A program made the position numbers and the translations under genes. A model generated the notes under the pieces. It had not been told where the DNA came from. It did not search any database and saw nothing but the letters and a program-made list of their open reading frames with translations. From Carnobacterium sp. 17-4 (GTDB lineage Bacteria > Bacillota > Bacilli > Lactobacillales > Carnobacteriaceae), in assembly GCF_000195575.1 (NCBI RefSeq), contig NC_015391.1:222501-286500 (forward strand): DNA of 64,000 bases, read 5' to 3'. Positions 46,634 through 55,489 of the stretch are shown here, in pieces. Each line of letters begins with the position of its first letter. The stretch's first letter is position 1.

Positions 46634-46761
46634 GTATAATCCCTCTTTCCTTAAAATTTAACTACGATAAGTGTAGCGCAGATGAAAAGTGTCATCAAGT
46701 ATTAGGCTTTTCTACATAAAGTAATCGCTAACATAGTCTTATCTTTTTTATCAAGTACATG

Positions 46762-46778
46762 TTATCATTAAATGATAA
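46762..46778. repeat. Palindrome before mgsA
   Basis: TTATCAT-TAA-ATGATAA, perfect 7-base arms, 25 bases before the mgsA start, over a possible -10. Same half-site as the repeat at 46033-46067. Confidence 0.5.
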
Positions 46779-46802
46779 AAGGTGGAATGGAGTTGGAAAG
46801 AG

Positions 46803-47231
46803 ATGAATATTGCATTTATTGCTCATGATAAGAAAAAAGATGAAATGGTAAAATTAACCACAGCTTATCGAGAAATTATCAAAGATCACCAAATATTTGC
46901 GACAGGAACTACCGGACAGCGAATTATTGAAGCAACTGGTTTAGATGTTCATCGCTTTAAATCAGGCCCACTTGGTGGAGACCAACAAATTGGAGCATAT
47001 GTGTCGGACAATAAGATAGATTTAGTTATTTTTTTGAGAGATCCGTTAACAGCACAACCGCATGAGCCGGATATTTCAGCATTGCTTAGGTTATGTGATG
47101 TTTATGAGATCCCTTTAGCAACAAACCTCGGAACGAGTGAAATTTTATTACGAGGCTTAGGAAATGGTTTTATTGAATGGCGCAAAACAAAACGAGAAGC
47201 CCAATTAGAAGAACTAAAAGAGTACGAATAA
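46803..47231 (+). CDS. mgsA: Methylglyoxal synthase
   Basis: 142 aa, DHAP to methylglyoxal plus phosphate, a bypass when phosphate is scarce. [10 protein letters not shown] start, FATGTTGQ phosphate site, [10 protein letters not shown] with D60 (catalytic Asp, D71 in E. coli), [13 protein letters not shown] with His near 87. ATG 46803 has GGAG 10 bases before it and gives the family start. The GTG at 46782 is rejected. Divergent from the DJ-1/PfpI gene. Confidence 0.94.
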   Translation: MNIAFIAHDKKKDEMVKLTTAYREIIKDHQIFATGTTGQRIIEATGLDVHRFKSGPLGGDQQIGAYVSDNKIDLVIFLRDPLTAQPHEPDISALLRLCDVYEIPLATNLGTSEILLRGLGNGFIEWRKTKREAQLEELKEYE

Positions 47232-47270
47232 AAAGATGGAGCTGGGACGATTTCCCAGCTCCATCTTTTT
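47231..47270. terminator. Bidirectional terminator
   Basis: AAAAGATGGAGCTGGGA and complement, T-runs on both strands, between mgsA and nrdJ. Confidence 0.92.
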
Positions 47271-47272
47271 AT

Positions 47273-49822
47273 TTACAAGCCACATTTTAATTGAGCATTG
47301 CAGTTAGTACAAGTATTGCAACCGCCTAAATCTTCTACTGTTCCTTGGCGACAGATGGGACAAGTATCTCCAACTTCATTTCCATACTTATTTTCTTCGC
47401 TAATAGGAGCGACTTGAATCGTTTTTTGTGCTGTGGGAGACAATTCTTCTTTTGTTTCTTCATCCCATATTGTTTCTTCAGCTTTTAAGGTCAAGACTTG
47501 TGTGTCACGGCTACCATCTACATAAACTGTACCGCCTTTTGCTCCACCTTTATAAAGACGTTCATAGATTGTTTGAACTTGTTCGACTGTATACCCTCTA
47601 GGAGCATTAACTGTTTTTGAAATAGAACTGTCAATCCATCGTTGAATCGTACATTGAACATCAACATGAGCTTCAGGTTTTAGGCTCATAGCTGATACAA
47701 ATTGTTTTGGCAACCGTTCAGGATCTGTTTCTGGATGATGATCTAGGTATTCTTGAACGATATCAGCTTTTACTTCGATAAATTTACCTAAGCGTCCGCT
47801 TCTAAAATAACTGAAAGAGTAGTAGGGCTCGAGTCCGGTGGAAACGCCAACCATGGTACCTGTCGAACCTGTTGGGGCGACCGTTAATAAATGAGAATTG
47901 CGTATCCCATATCTCATAATACCTTCATGGATATGTTTTGGCATTTTCTTCATATAACCAGATTGAAGGAACTTTTCTCTTAGTTTAGTGGTCTCTGCTT
48001 CAGTTTTTCCAATTAAAAATGGAAAGCTGCCTCGTTCTTTTGCTAACTCAATAGAAGCCTCATAGGCTGAAACCGCAATAACTTCAAATATCTTGTCTAC
48101 TAACTGATTTCCTTCTTGAGAACCGTATTCTGCGCCACAGTAAATTAGTAAATCAGCGAGTCCCATAATCCCTAAACCAACACGGCGTTCGCCTAAAGCT
48201 TGTTTTTCGTTTTCTGCTAAGAAGTAAGGAGTGGCATCAATCACGTTATCTTGCATACGTACACCGACTTGAACGGTTTGCTTTAATTTATCAAAATTAA
48301 TTGTTCCAGATTTCTTATTGGCCATTTCAGCTAGATTGACAGCTGCTAAATTACAAACAGAATAAGGAGCAAGAGGCTGTTCGCCGCACGGATTTGTAGC
48401 AACGACTTTTTGCCCATAAGCAGAAGCATTCGTCATCTGATTTGCATTATCGATAAAGAAAATGCCAGGCTCAGCAGCGTAAGTCGCACAAATAGTAATT
48501 AGTTTCCATAATTCACGAGCAGGTATGGTTCGATACGTATGAACGCCATGTCCCGAAGATTCCCAATCACGGACATCGCCAATTTCTGACCAATGAGCAT
48601 TGTATTCTTCCATTTCCTCTGGGCTGTATGTTTCTACGGCAGGGAAGCGAAGAGGATAGTCTGCACCTTTTTCAACAGCCTCCATAAAATCAGTTGTTAG
48701 ACAAACTGAAATATTTGCTCCAGATAAAAAGTCTGGATCGTGTACACTATACGTGCCGCCTTCGTTTAATTTAGCTGCCGCTTCTTTTATTAGAGTCGCA
48801 TCAAATCCACCATAACCAGGTACATTTTTATAATTTAAAATACTTTGATACATGGCAATCTCACGTTCAGTAAAAGGTGTGAAAAGTAACTTATCGGTAG
48901 CTAATTTCTTTATTTGAGCATCTGTTGTATTTTCAATCAAATACCGTAGAATACGAGGATTCTGCATTTTTGAAATAATAAACTCAAGAATATCGGGATG
49001 CCAATCAGCCAGCATAATCATTTGAGCCCCACGACGACTGCCTCCTTGTTCAACCAAATGAGTCAACTTAGCGATGTCATCTAACCAAGAAACAGCTCCT
49101 GATGATTTGCCGTTCACACCACGTGCTAGCGTATGACGTGGGCGAAGTGTAGAACCATTTGTTCCAACGCCGCCCCCACGGCTCATGATTTCCATCACTT
49201 GTTTTCGATGATCTGAAATGCCTTCGCGTGAGTCAGGGACAAAGGGCATCACATAGCAGTTGAAGTAAGTGACATCGGTTTTTGAGCCTGCACCATATAA
49301 AACGCGACCTGCAGGAACAAAATTCAAACTTTTTAATTCTTCATAAAAAGCAGTATAAGCAACTTTTCTTTTTTCAGGAGTTGATTCGATAGCGGCTAAA
49401 CCAGTTGCGTTTCGTTTTGCAATTTGTTCGTAAAAGATTTCAAGTGGTTTTTCAATCACATCTAAGCTACAAGTGATTAATCCTGTTTTTTTTTCATGAT
49501 CCTCTTCAATGGATCCTCGGAATTCCTCATCAATTAAAATTGAAGCAGTGTGGTTAGAATAGTTGATGCTTGTAACAAATCCAGTGCCTCTTGTAGGGTA
49601 TTGAGGGTCAGCTTTAATCGTTAAAACAACTAAGTCTCCGATAGAAAGAGTAGACTTAGAAATGTCTTTAAATGAATAACGATCTAACATAACTAAACGT
49701 GAAACACCTTTATAGGTTAAATTCATATCATCCGTTATCGGATGTACTTGTGGGAAAGCTTGTATAGCCTCATTTAATTTTGTGATATTTAAGTGCATTT
49801 TTGTAGAGGTATCTGCGATCAT
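47273..49822 (-). CDS. nrdJ: Adenosylcobalamin-dependent ribonucleotide reductase (class II)
   Basis: 849 aa. Radical Cys region VATNPCGEQPLAPYSVCNLAAVNL, FFIDNANQMTNAS, VAPTGSTGTMVGVSTGLEPYYS, and a C-terminal zinc-ribbon-like tail (CPICRQG...CNTCTNC) typical of large NrdJ proteins. It needs vitamin B12 and works with or without oxygen. GGAG 8 bases before ATG 49822 decides the start. GTG 49831 overlaps that site. Two NrdR boxes lie upstream. No cobalamin uptake or synthesis gene is in the window. Confidence 0.95.
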   Translation of the reverse strand: MIADTSTKMHLNITKLNEAIQAFPQVHPITDDMNLTYKGVSRLVMLDRYSFKDISKSTLSIGDLVVLTIKADPQYPTRGTGFVTSINYSNHTASILIDEEFRGSIEEDHEKKTGLITCSLDVIEKPLEIFYEQIAKRNATGLAAIESTPEKRKVAYTAFYEELKSLNFVPAGRVLYGAGSKTDVTYFNCYVMPFVPDSREGISDHRKQVMEIMSRGGGVGTNGSTLRPRHTLARGVNGKSSGAVSWLDDIAKLTHLVEQGGSRRGAQMIMLADWHPDILEFIISKMQNPRILRYLIENTTDAQIKKLATDKLLFTPFTEREIAMYQSILNYKNVPGYGGFDATLIKEAAAKLNEGGTYSVHDPDFLSGANISVCLTTDFMEAVEKGADYPLRFPAVETYSPEEMEEYNAHWSEIGDVRDWESSGHGVHTYRTIPARELWKLITICATYAAEPGIFFIDNANQMTNASAYGQKVVATNPCGEQPLAPYSVCNLAAVNLAEMANKKSGTINFDKLKQTVQVGVRMQDNVIDATPYFLAENEKQALGERRVGLGIMGLADLLIYCGAEYGSQEGNQLVDKIFEVIAVSAYEASIELAKERGSFPFLIGKTEAETTKLREKFLQSGYMKKMPKHIHEGIMRYGIRNSHLLTVAPTGSTGTMVGVSTGLEPYYSFSYFRSGRLGKFIEVKADIVQEYLDHHPETDPERLPKQFVSAMSLKPEAHVDVQCTIQRWIDSSISKTVNAPRGYTVEQVQTIYERLYKGGAKGGTVYVDGSRDTQVLTLKAEETIWDEETKEELSPTAQKTIQVAPISEENKYGNEVGDTCPICRQGTVEDLGGCNTCTNCNAQLKCGL

Positions 49823-49869
49823 GGGTATCACTCCTTAATAATGTATGTAAATCAATAGATAAGTATAAA

Positions 49870-49916
49870 ATACTATATGTCGTTATACACAATTCATATT
49901 ACACTATATATAGTGT
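49870..49916 (-). promoter_or_regulatory. Pair of NrdR boxes before nrdJ
   Basis: ACACTATATATAGTGT (49901-49916) is a perfect NrdR consensus palindrome. ATACTATATGTCGTTA (49870-49885) is a weaker second box. Starts are 31 bases apart, close to the 30 of the pair before nrdD. Confidence 0.88.
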
Positions 49917-49954
49917 TTTTGCATTAAGAAAGTGGCTAAAGAACTATAAAAAAT

Positions 49955-49992
49955 AAAAAGATTGAAGCAAAAACAACTCGCTTCAATCTTTT
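49955..49992 (-). terminator. Terminator of the methionine operon
   Basis: On the minus strand AAAAGATTGAAGC and its complement GCTTCAATCTTTT, then TATTTTTT. It follows the amidohydrolase gene. Confidence 0.9.
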
Positions 49993-50020
49993 CAGAGAAT
50001 AAATTTTAAAAAAAATTATT

Positions 50021-51220
50021 TTAGTAGAGGTCATTTAAAAAATCAAGTGCATAGTTGACATGTAATTCTGTAGCGATAGCTAATCCTCGTTCATCAATAT
50101 CAAAATTTTCGTGATGATGTCCATACCACGTGTCCGGATTAGTAGGGTCTTTTGTCCCAACACGAGCATAAACCCCTTCAGCAACAGCTAAAAAGTCAGC
50201 GAAATCATCTGCGCCTAAGCTTTTTGGATTATTTTGAATAACATTTTCTGCACCCACGATATCAGCTCCTACACGAGCTGCACGACTTGCAGCAGTTTGA
50301 TGGTTGATAAGAGGCGCAGCCGCATCATAATTTTCAAATTCTATAGTAGTACGATGGGCTGTTGCCACATCTCGTGCCACGCGTTCGACAGCCTCTAATA
50401 CAAATTGGCGTGTTGTGTGGCTGAAAGTACGAACAGTTCCTTCAAGGGAAGCTTCGTTGGCAATAATATTGTAACGAGTTCCAGCATTCAATACGCCTAC
50501 AGCAACCACGACATTGTCTAAAGGACTAACTTCACGGGCAACAATGCTCTGCAATTCGACAGTAATAGCAGCGGCGGTCAGTAAAGCATCTCTTCCTAAA
50601 TCAGGTCTAGCAGCATGCCCACTTTCGCCAGTCACTTTGATTTTAAAAATATCACAAGATGCATTTGTGGGACCAGCAGTAGAAACGATTTTTCCAGTTT
50701 CAATAGAAGAGTCGACATGGATACCAAAAAATTGATCGACATTGTGAACAAACCCGCCAGATACAAATTGTCTTGCACCAGCGCCGATTTCTTCAGCTTG
50801 TTGGAAAGCTAATTTGATAGTGCCTGCAAAATCTGCTTCATGATTTTTTAAAATTTTTGCGGCCCCTAATAAAGCTGAGGTATGACCATCATGACCGCAT
50901 GCATGATGTAAGCCTTCATTAAGTGACTTGTAGGGTTTATCTTTTGCGTCTTCTAATTCAAGAGCATCAATATCAGCTCTTAAGAGAATGGTTTTTCCTG
51001 GTCCTTTTTGACCAATTATGGTTCCGATAGCTCCTGTTTCACCCACAGATTCGTAAGGGATTTCTAATTGATCTAATTGATTTTTGATGAATTTAATCGT
51101 TTCATATTCTTTTAAACTTGGTTCAGGATGTTGGTGAAGATAACGACGCAATGCAATAACCTCTTGAGCTCCTTGTTGAACTTCTTCGTGTACTGTAGAT
51201 TGAGTAAGTAATGTTGACAT
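50021..51220 (-). CDS. M20 family amidohydrolase (N-acyl amino acid hydrolase type)
   Basis: 399 aa metal amidohydrolase: LRADIDALELED (metal ligand Asp), HACGHDGHTSALLGA, QQAEEIGAGA, and the dimerisation domain in the middle. Related enzymes are hippurate hydrolase and N-acetyl-cysteine or N-acetyl-methionine deacetylases. Being last gene of metN-metI-metQ under methionine T-boxes, it may release methionine or a precursor from an imported N-acyl form. This is inference. GAGAGGATG precedes the ATG. Confidence 0.85.
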   Translation of the reverse strand: MSTLLTQSTVHEEVQQGAQEVIALRRYLHQHPEPSLKEYETIKFIKNQLDQLEIPYESVGETGAIGTIIGQKGPGKTILLRADIDALELEDAKDKPYKSLNEGLHHACGHDGHTSALLGAAKILKNHEADFAGTIKLAFQQAEEIGAGARQFVSGGFVHNVDQFFGIHVDSSIETGKIVSTAGPTNASCDIFKIKVTGESGHAARPDLGRDALLTAAAITVELQSIVAREVSPLDNVVVAVGVLNAGTRYNIIANEASLEGTVRTFSHTTRQFVLEAVERVARDVATAHRTTIEFENYDAAAPLINHQTAASRAARVGADIVGAENVIQNNPKSLGADDFADFLAVAEGVYARVGTKDPTNPDTWYGHHHENFDIDERGLAIATELHVNYALDFLNDLY

Positions 51221-51268
51221 TAATTATCATCCTCTCTAATTTAGTTGACACTTTCTATTTGTATCTAA

Positions 51269-52093
51269 TTACCAAACTGGAATAGAAGAACCTTTTGATG
51301 TTTCTGCGATGACTTCTTTTGTATCTTCTGCTTGATAAGCTTCTATAATTTTTTGGAACACTTCATTATCTTTATCTTCTTCTCTTGAAACAATCGCATT
51401 GTAATAAGGATCAGATGATTCAGTAACCGGTTCTAAGAAAACCGCATCTTCAGTTGGAATGAAGCCAGCATCAACGGCCATTCCGCTATTAATAACGGAA
51501 GCAGTCACATCATCTAAAGCACGAGCAGTTTGAGAAGAGTCCAATGTTTCAAATGTTAAATTCAAGGGGTTGGAAGTAATGTCATCGACTACAGGGATTT
51601 GTTTTTTTTCAGGATTAACTTCAATTAAACCGGCTGTTTGAAGTAATAGTAAAGCTCTTCCTTCATTAGAAACATCATTTGGAATAGCAATCACATCATT
51701 TTCTTTTATTTCTGAAACGTCTTGGATACTTGATGAATAAATGCCCAGAGGAGCGATAACCGTATCAGCGATAGCGACTAGATTTTCTCCATGGTCTTCG
51801 TTAAAAGAATCCATGAAAATTTTCGTTTGAAACGAGTTTAAATCTAATTCTCCCTCAGCAAGAGCGACATTAGGCGTAGCGTAATCTGTAAATTTAACCA
51901 GTTCGATCTCAATACCATCCGAAGCTAATTTTTCTTTCACGAAATCCCATACTTCATTCACTTCGCCAACTACCCCAATTTTAATGGGTTCAGATGCTTT
52001 TGCATCTGAAGCAGTATCTGTTCCACAAGCTGTTGTTACCAAGAGTCCTAATGCTAATGTTAATCCTAAAAATCCTTTTTTTAATCTTTTCAT
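51269..52093 (-). CDS. metQ: Methionine ABC transporter substrate-binding lipoprotein MetQ
   Basis: 274 aa NlpA-family lipoprotein. The signal peptide ends in TTAC, acylated C23. IKIGVVGEVNEVWDFVKEKL start and NSFQTKIFMDSF match the MetQ fold. GGAGG is 7 bases before ATG 52093. The frame upstream to 52114 is excluded. Third gene of the methionine operon, 21 bases after metI. Confidence 0.92.
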   Translation of the reverse strand: MKRLKKGFLGLTLALGLLVTTACGTDTASDAKASEPIKIGVVGEVNEVWDFVKEKLASDGIEIELVKFTDYATPNVALAEGELDLNSFQTKIFMDSFNEDHGENLVAIADTVIAPLGIYSSSIQDVSEIKENDVIAIPNDVSNEGRALLLLQTAGLIEVNPEKKQIPVVDDITSNPLNLTFETLDSSQTARALDDVTASVINSGMAVDAGFIPTEDAVFLEPVTESSDPYYNAIVSREEDKDNEVFQKIIEAYQAEDTKEVIAETSKGSSIPVW

Positions 52094-52114
52094 GTTATTT
52101 TCCTCCAATGTCAT

Positions 52115-52795
52115 CTAGTGACTCGTTTTTTTAACTAACGCATTTCCTATAAATTGACTAATAAAAACAATAAGTAAAATAATAACGGTTGCGACTAATG
52201 TCACATCATTCTGGAAACGATTGTACCCTCGAGAGATGGCTAAATTTCCTAACCCGCCGCCTCCAATTGCTCCTGCCATGGCTGTTAACCCAATCAAGTT
52301 AATAATGGTTACAGAAGAGACACGAATAATGGCTGTTAGACCTTCTTTTAAATACACAAGAAAAATGATTTCTAAAGGGCTGGAACCCATAGATTCAGCA
52401 GCCTCTATAACGCCAGGATCAACTTCTAGAAGAGCATTTTGAATTTGTCTTGCAAAAAACGGAACGGTTCCAATGACCAAAGGGACAATAGCTGCGGTTG
52501 TTCCAATTGACGTATCAACAAGAAAACGGGTAAAGGGAACAACTAAAGCCATCATAATAATGAATGGCAAAGAACGAAAGAGATTAACAATTTGATCGAG
52601 TAAACTGTAAAGTCGCGGTCTTTCTAAAATACCACCTTGGTCTGTTACAACAAGAACGACTCCTAAAATTAAACCAAGGACACCTGCAATCAATCCTGTA
52701 ACAGTTACCATGTACAATGTTTGTAAAGTACTTTCAACAATTTCATCTTTTAATGGAATAACATTTTCAAAATAGGTTGTAAGAAATTCAGTCAT
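52115..52795 (-). CDS. metI: Methionine ABC transporter permease
   Basis: 226 aa, five or six helices, permease loop EAAESMGSSPLEIIFLVYLKEG and the GAIGGGGLGNLAI motif characteristic of MetI. AAGGAG precedes the ATG. 13 bases after metN. Confidence 0.94.
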   Translation of the reverse strand: MTEFLTTYFENVIPLKDEIVESTLQTLYMVTVTGLIAGVLGLILGVVLVVTDQGGILERPRLYSLLDQIVNLFRSLPFIIMMALVVPFTRFLVDTSIGTTAAIVPLVIGTVPFFARQIQNALLEVDPGVIEAAESMGSSPLEIIFLVYLKEGLTAIIRVSSVTIINLIGLTAMAGAIGGGGLGNLAISRGYNRFQNDVTLVATVIILLIVFISQFIGNALVKKTSH

Positions 52796-52808
52796 AGTCG
52801 TTCACTCC

Positions 52809-53882
52809 TTAAACAATATAGTGTTCTTTTTTTAATGGAATAACTTTTTGGTGATGGTGAATCAAGGTTACTTTTACGTTTTTAGACTTTAAATAGGCAA
52901 GGGCGTTGTCTCTACGGCCTGGTTCGCCACTTAAGACAACAATCAGATTGCCGACAGGCGTTTCTTGTAAAATCTCCACATTTCCAAATAAAATATTGGT
53001 GGTAACTCCAAAACGAGTAGTCAGTGTAGCAATCAATGGATCACTTGTACTTGCACCAACGTAAGAAATATTAGCTAAGACATCATTAGTCTGCAAATCG
53101 AGTAATGTAGGATGTTTTAAAATATTTTCTAGCGCTTGATCAACATGAGTTGAAGTGTTGATAAACTCTTTTGTGATCCTTTCTTTAGGTTCGGTGAAAA
53201 TAGAAACCAAATCACCTTCTTCAACAACATGACCATTTTCCATGACAGCTACTTTGTTGCAAATTTCTTTTACAACTTGCATCTCGTGGGTGATGATGAC
53301 AATCGTCAGTGCTAATTTTTTGTTCAACTCTTTCAATAATTCTAAAATCGAAAGAGTTGTCTTTGGATCTAGGGCACTTGTGGCTTCATCACATAATAAG
53401 ACTTCAGGATCGTTGGCTAAAGAACGAGCAATAGCTACACGCTGTTTTTGTCCACCAGATAACTGAGAAGGGTATGCGGAACTTTTATCGGTTAGTCCTA
53501 CCAACTGTAATAACTCGGCAACTTTTTCTTTGATCTGTGATTTAGTTAAACCCGATTTTCTTAAAGGATAAGCAACATTTTCAGCAATCGTGCGAGAGCC
53601 CATTAAGTTGAAATGCTGAAAGATCATCCCGATTTTCTTGCGCGCAGCTCGTAATTGCTTTGGTTTTAAACTTAATAAATCTTGACCTGAAACGATTACT
53701 GATCCTTCTGACGGTCGTTGAAGAAGGTTGATGGTACGGACTAAAGTGCTTTTCCCAGCGCCGCTATAGCCGACAATTCCAAAAACATCTCCTTTTTCAA
53801 TGGTTAACTGAACATTTTCTACTGCTTTTATACTTGTTTCTCTTCCTTCAAACGTAACACTGACATTGTTTAGTGTGATCAT
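52809..53882 (-). CDS. metN: Methionine ABC transporter ATP-binding protein MetN
   Basis: 357 aa. ATPase domain with Walker [10 protein letters not shown]-loop MIFQHFNLM, signature SGGQKQR, Walker [14 protein letters not shown]. The C-terminal NIL domain (about 265-345) senses internal methionine and causes transinhibition in E. coli. First gene of metN-metI-metQ-amidohydrolase. AAGGAGG precedes the ATG. The leader contains two T-boxes. Confidence 0.95.
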   Translation of the reverse strand: MITLNNVSVTFEGRETSIKAVENVQLTIEKGDVFGIVGYSGAGKSTLVRTINLLQRPSEGSVIVSGQDLLSLKPKQLRAARKKIGMIFQHFNLMGSRTIAENVAYPLRKSGLTKSQIKEKVAELLQLVGLTDKSSAYPSQLSGGQKQRVAIARSLANDPEVLLCDEATSALDPKTTLSILELLKELNKKLALTIVIITHEMQVVKEICNKVAVMENGHVVEEGDLVSIFTEPKERITKEFINTSTHVDQALENILKHPTLLDLQTNDVLANISYVGASTSDPLIATLTTRFGVTTNILFGNVEILQETPVGNLIVVLSGEPGRRDNALAYLKSKNVKVTLIHHHQKVIPLKKEHYIV

Positions 53883-53898
53883 ATATATTCCTCCTTAA

Positions 53899-54200
53899 AA
53901 TAGAAAAAGCATTCGCCCATTAACCTACTGCTGTAGATTAAAGGACGAACGCTTTACCGTCGTGTTACCACCTTTATTTGAGTTGTTCTCACAAACGACT
54001 CCTTATCAAGTACGAGAAGAAAACTTCTGATACTCTAGCACTGTAATGGGTGCGCCCATGATAGCCTAATGTTTAAAACACTTGGTATCCCACTCAGAGG
54101 CCATTTTCTTTTTACTCCTGCAAACCTGTTCTCAGCATTCAGGCTCTCTGTTAGTGCATTCAGTAAAAATACTTTTCTCTTCATTGCGTTTAGTTATGTA
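53899..54200 (-). promoter_or_regulatory. Methionine T-box riboswitch, promoter-distal copy
   Basis: Minus strand. T-box core AGGTGGTAACACG (53973-53961), Stem I region with AGAGAG near 54140, specifier ATG in the AAAATGGCC context (54104-54102), terminator stem AAAGCGTTCGTCC/GGGCGAATGCTTT with a T-rich tail (53955-53899). Uncharged tRNA-Met should favour read-through into metN. Confidence 0.88.
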
Positions 54201-54212
54201 ATTGTAAAATTA

Positions 54213-54551
54213 AAAAAGTCCTTACAAAGAAACGAACGAATTCGTTTCTTTGTAAGGACGAAAGTCAGTTATCTGCTTCGTGTTACCACCTTAATTTATA
54301 AGTATATTGCTATACTTACCTTATCCAGTACGTAAGACTAAATCGCCTTTTTATACTGTGACACTGTAACGGGTGTTCCCGTAGAAAGCTGACACATTTA
54401 AAAGTGCTTCGCTAACTCCACTCAAAGACCATCTTCGGTTCAATCTGACTAACCCATTTTCAGCAACTTACTGGGTTCTCTAAAATAGACAGGTACAAAC
54501 GTACTCTTCTTTTCATAGTGTTTTATCATTTGATTATCATATTCCTTAACT
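54213..54551 (-). promoter_or_regulatory. Methionine T-box riboswitch, promoter-proximal copy
   Basis: Minus strand. T-box core AGGTGGTAACACG (54291-54279), specifier ATG in GAAGATGGTC (54432-54430), and a very strong terminator GTCCTTACAAAGAAACGAA with complement and six T (54259-54213). It stands before a second complete T-box, so two tRNA-Met checks lie in series. Confidence 0.88.
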
Positions 54552-54558
54552 TGTTCTT

Positions 54559-54587
54559 AATATACAGAAGAAAAAAATGATTGTCAA
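54559..54587 (-). promoter_or_regulatory. Promoter of the T-box-metNIQ operon
   Basis: Minus strand: TTGACA (54587-54582), 17 bases, TATATT (54564-54559). Transcription should start about 54552. Confidence 0.8.
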
Positions 54588-54657
54588 TAACTAAATTTAT
54601 TTTTGAAAGTATTTATTTTAACTAGCAGTATTCGCTACTACCCCAAACAGATAGAAT

Positions 54658-54704
54658 GTGCTATAGTGGATTTGCCTAAAATATCTACTAAATAGTTTAG
54701 GCAA
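54658..54704 (+). promoter_or_regulatory. Extended -10 promoter and inverted repeat before the THF riboswitch
   Basis: TGCTATAGT (54659-54667) is an extended -10 element without a clear -35. Next is a perfect inverted repeat TTGCCTAAA (54672-54680) / TTTAGGCAA (54696-54704), which would form a hairpin at the very 5' end of the RNA, or act as an operator. Confidence 0.5.
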
Positions 54705-54705
54705 T

Positions 54706-54812
54706 ATATCAGAGTAGGAGACAAAGCGTTAAGTGTCGTAGGGATGGGATGTTGCCCACGGACGAAAAATTGTGTAGACAATTTGCGGTTTTGTTTCTGC
54801 ATTCGCTGCATA
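54706..54812 (+). promoter_or_regulatory. Tetrahydrofolate (THF) riboswitch
   Basis: Family landmarks in order: AGAGTAGG, GCGTTAAGTGT, GGGATGTTGCC, ACGAAAAATT, TGCGG and the closing GCATTCGCTGC. It lies 40 bases before folT. In known cases THF binding lowers expression of folate transport genes, usually by masking the ribosome site (here AAAGGAG, 54836-54842). Confidence 0.9.
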
Positions 54813-54851
54813 AGATTTTATGTGTGGAGCTCATCAAAGGAGATCTTCAAA

Positions 54852-55367
54852 ATGAGTGAGAACAAGTACGATGCAAGAAGTATTTCTAAAATTGGGTTAT
54901 TAATGGCATTAGAAATTGTATTAACCCAATTTATTTCAATTGAAACACCAATAGTCCGGATTGGCTTTGGTTTTTTGCCAATAGCTATTGTTGGTATGCT
55001 GTATGGCCCTTGGATAGCTGGAACGGCTTCAGCTATTGCAGATATAGTGGGGACGATTTTATTTGGTGGGGGAGTATTTTTCCCAGGATTTGTCTTATCT
55101 GCATTTATCGGAGGAATGATTTATGGTCTGATTCTTTACAAGAAACCAAAATCATTAAAAAGAATCATTATCGCGATTCTGTTGGTTACCGTTTTTGTGA
55201 ATTTAGGATTGAATACAATCTGGTTAACAATAATGTTAGATAAAGCTATCCTAGTAATTTTTCCAACACGAGTAGTGCAAAACCTTGTTTTAGCACCGGT
55301 TAATATCATGTTGTTATACTTTGTTGTTCAAAATAAGACTTTGCGAAAAGCGATCGGAATTGAATAG
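54852..55367 (+). CDS. folT: Folate ECF transporter S component FolT
   Basis: 171 aa integral membrane protein, about six helices: SKIGLLMALEIVLTQF, GFLPIAIVGMLYGPWIAGTASAIADIVG. It binds folate and uses the shared EcfAA'T module encoded elsewhere. ATG 54852 has AAAGGAG 9 bases before it. An upstream in-frame extension to 54744 is only translated riboswitch and is rejected. Confidence 0.92.
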   Translation: MSENKYDARSISKIGLLMALEIVLTQFISIETPIVRIGFGFLPIAIVGMLYGPWIAGTASAIADIVGTILFGGGVFFPGFVLSAFIGGMIYGLILYKKPKSLKRIIIAILLVTVFVNLGLNTIWLTIMLDKAILVIFPTRVVQNLVLAPVNIMLLYFVVQNKTLRKAIGIE

Positions 55368-55401
55368 GGTTTAATTAAATAAACAAAGCAACATCCAAAC
55401 T

Positions 55402-55432
55402 AAGACAGCTTAAATTTAAGCTGTCTTTTTTT
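55402..55432 (+). terminator. Terminator after folT
   Basis: AAGACAGCTTAAATTTAAGCTGTCTT and further T. Confidence 0.9.
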
Positions 55433-55489
55433 AGTATATGTACTATAATATGTACAAGATGAGATTTTGATGAGGGTGAGGAACGCGGA

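Noticed and set aside
54744-54851. 36-residue N-terminal extension of FolT
   Set aside because: It is the THF riboswitch read as protein. The real start has AAAGGAG and matches FolT N-termini.
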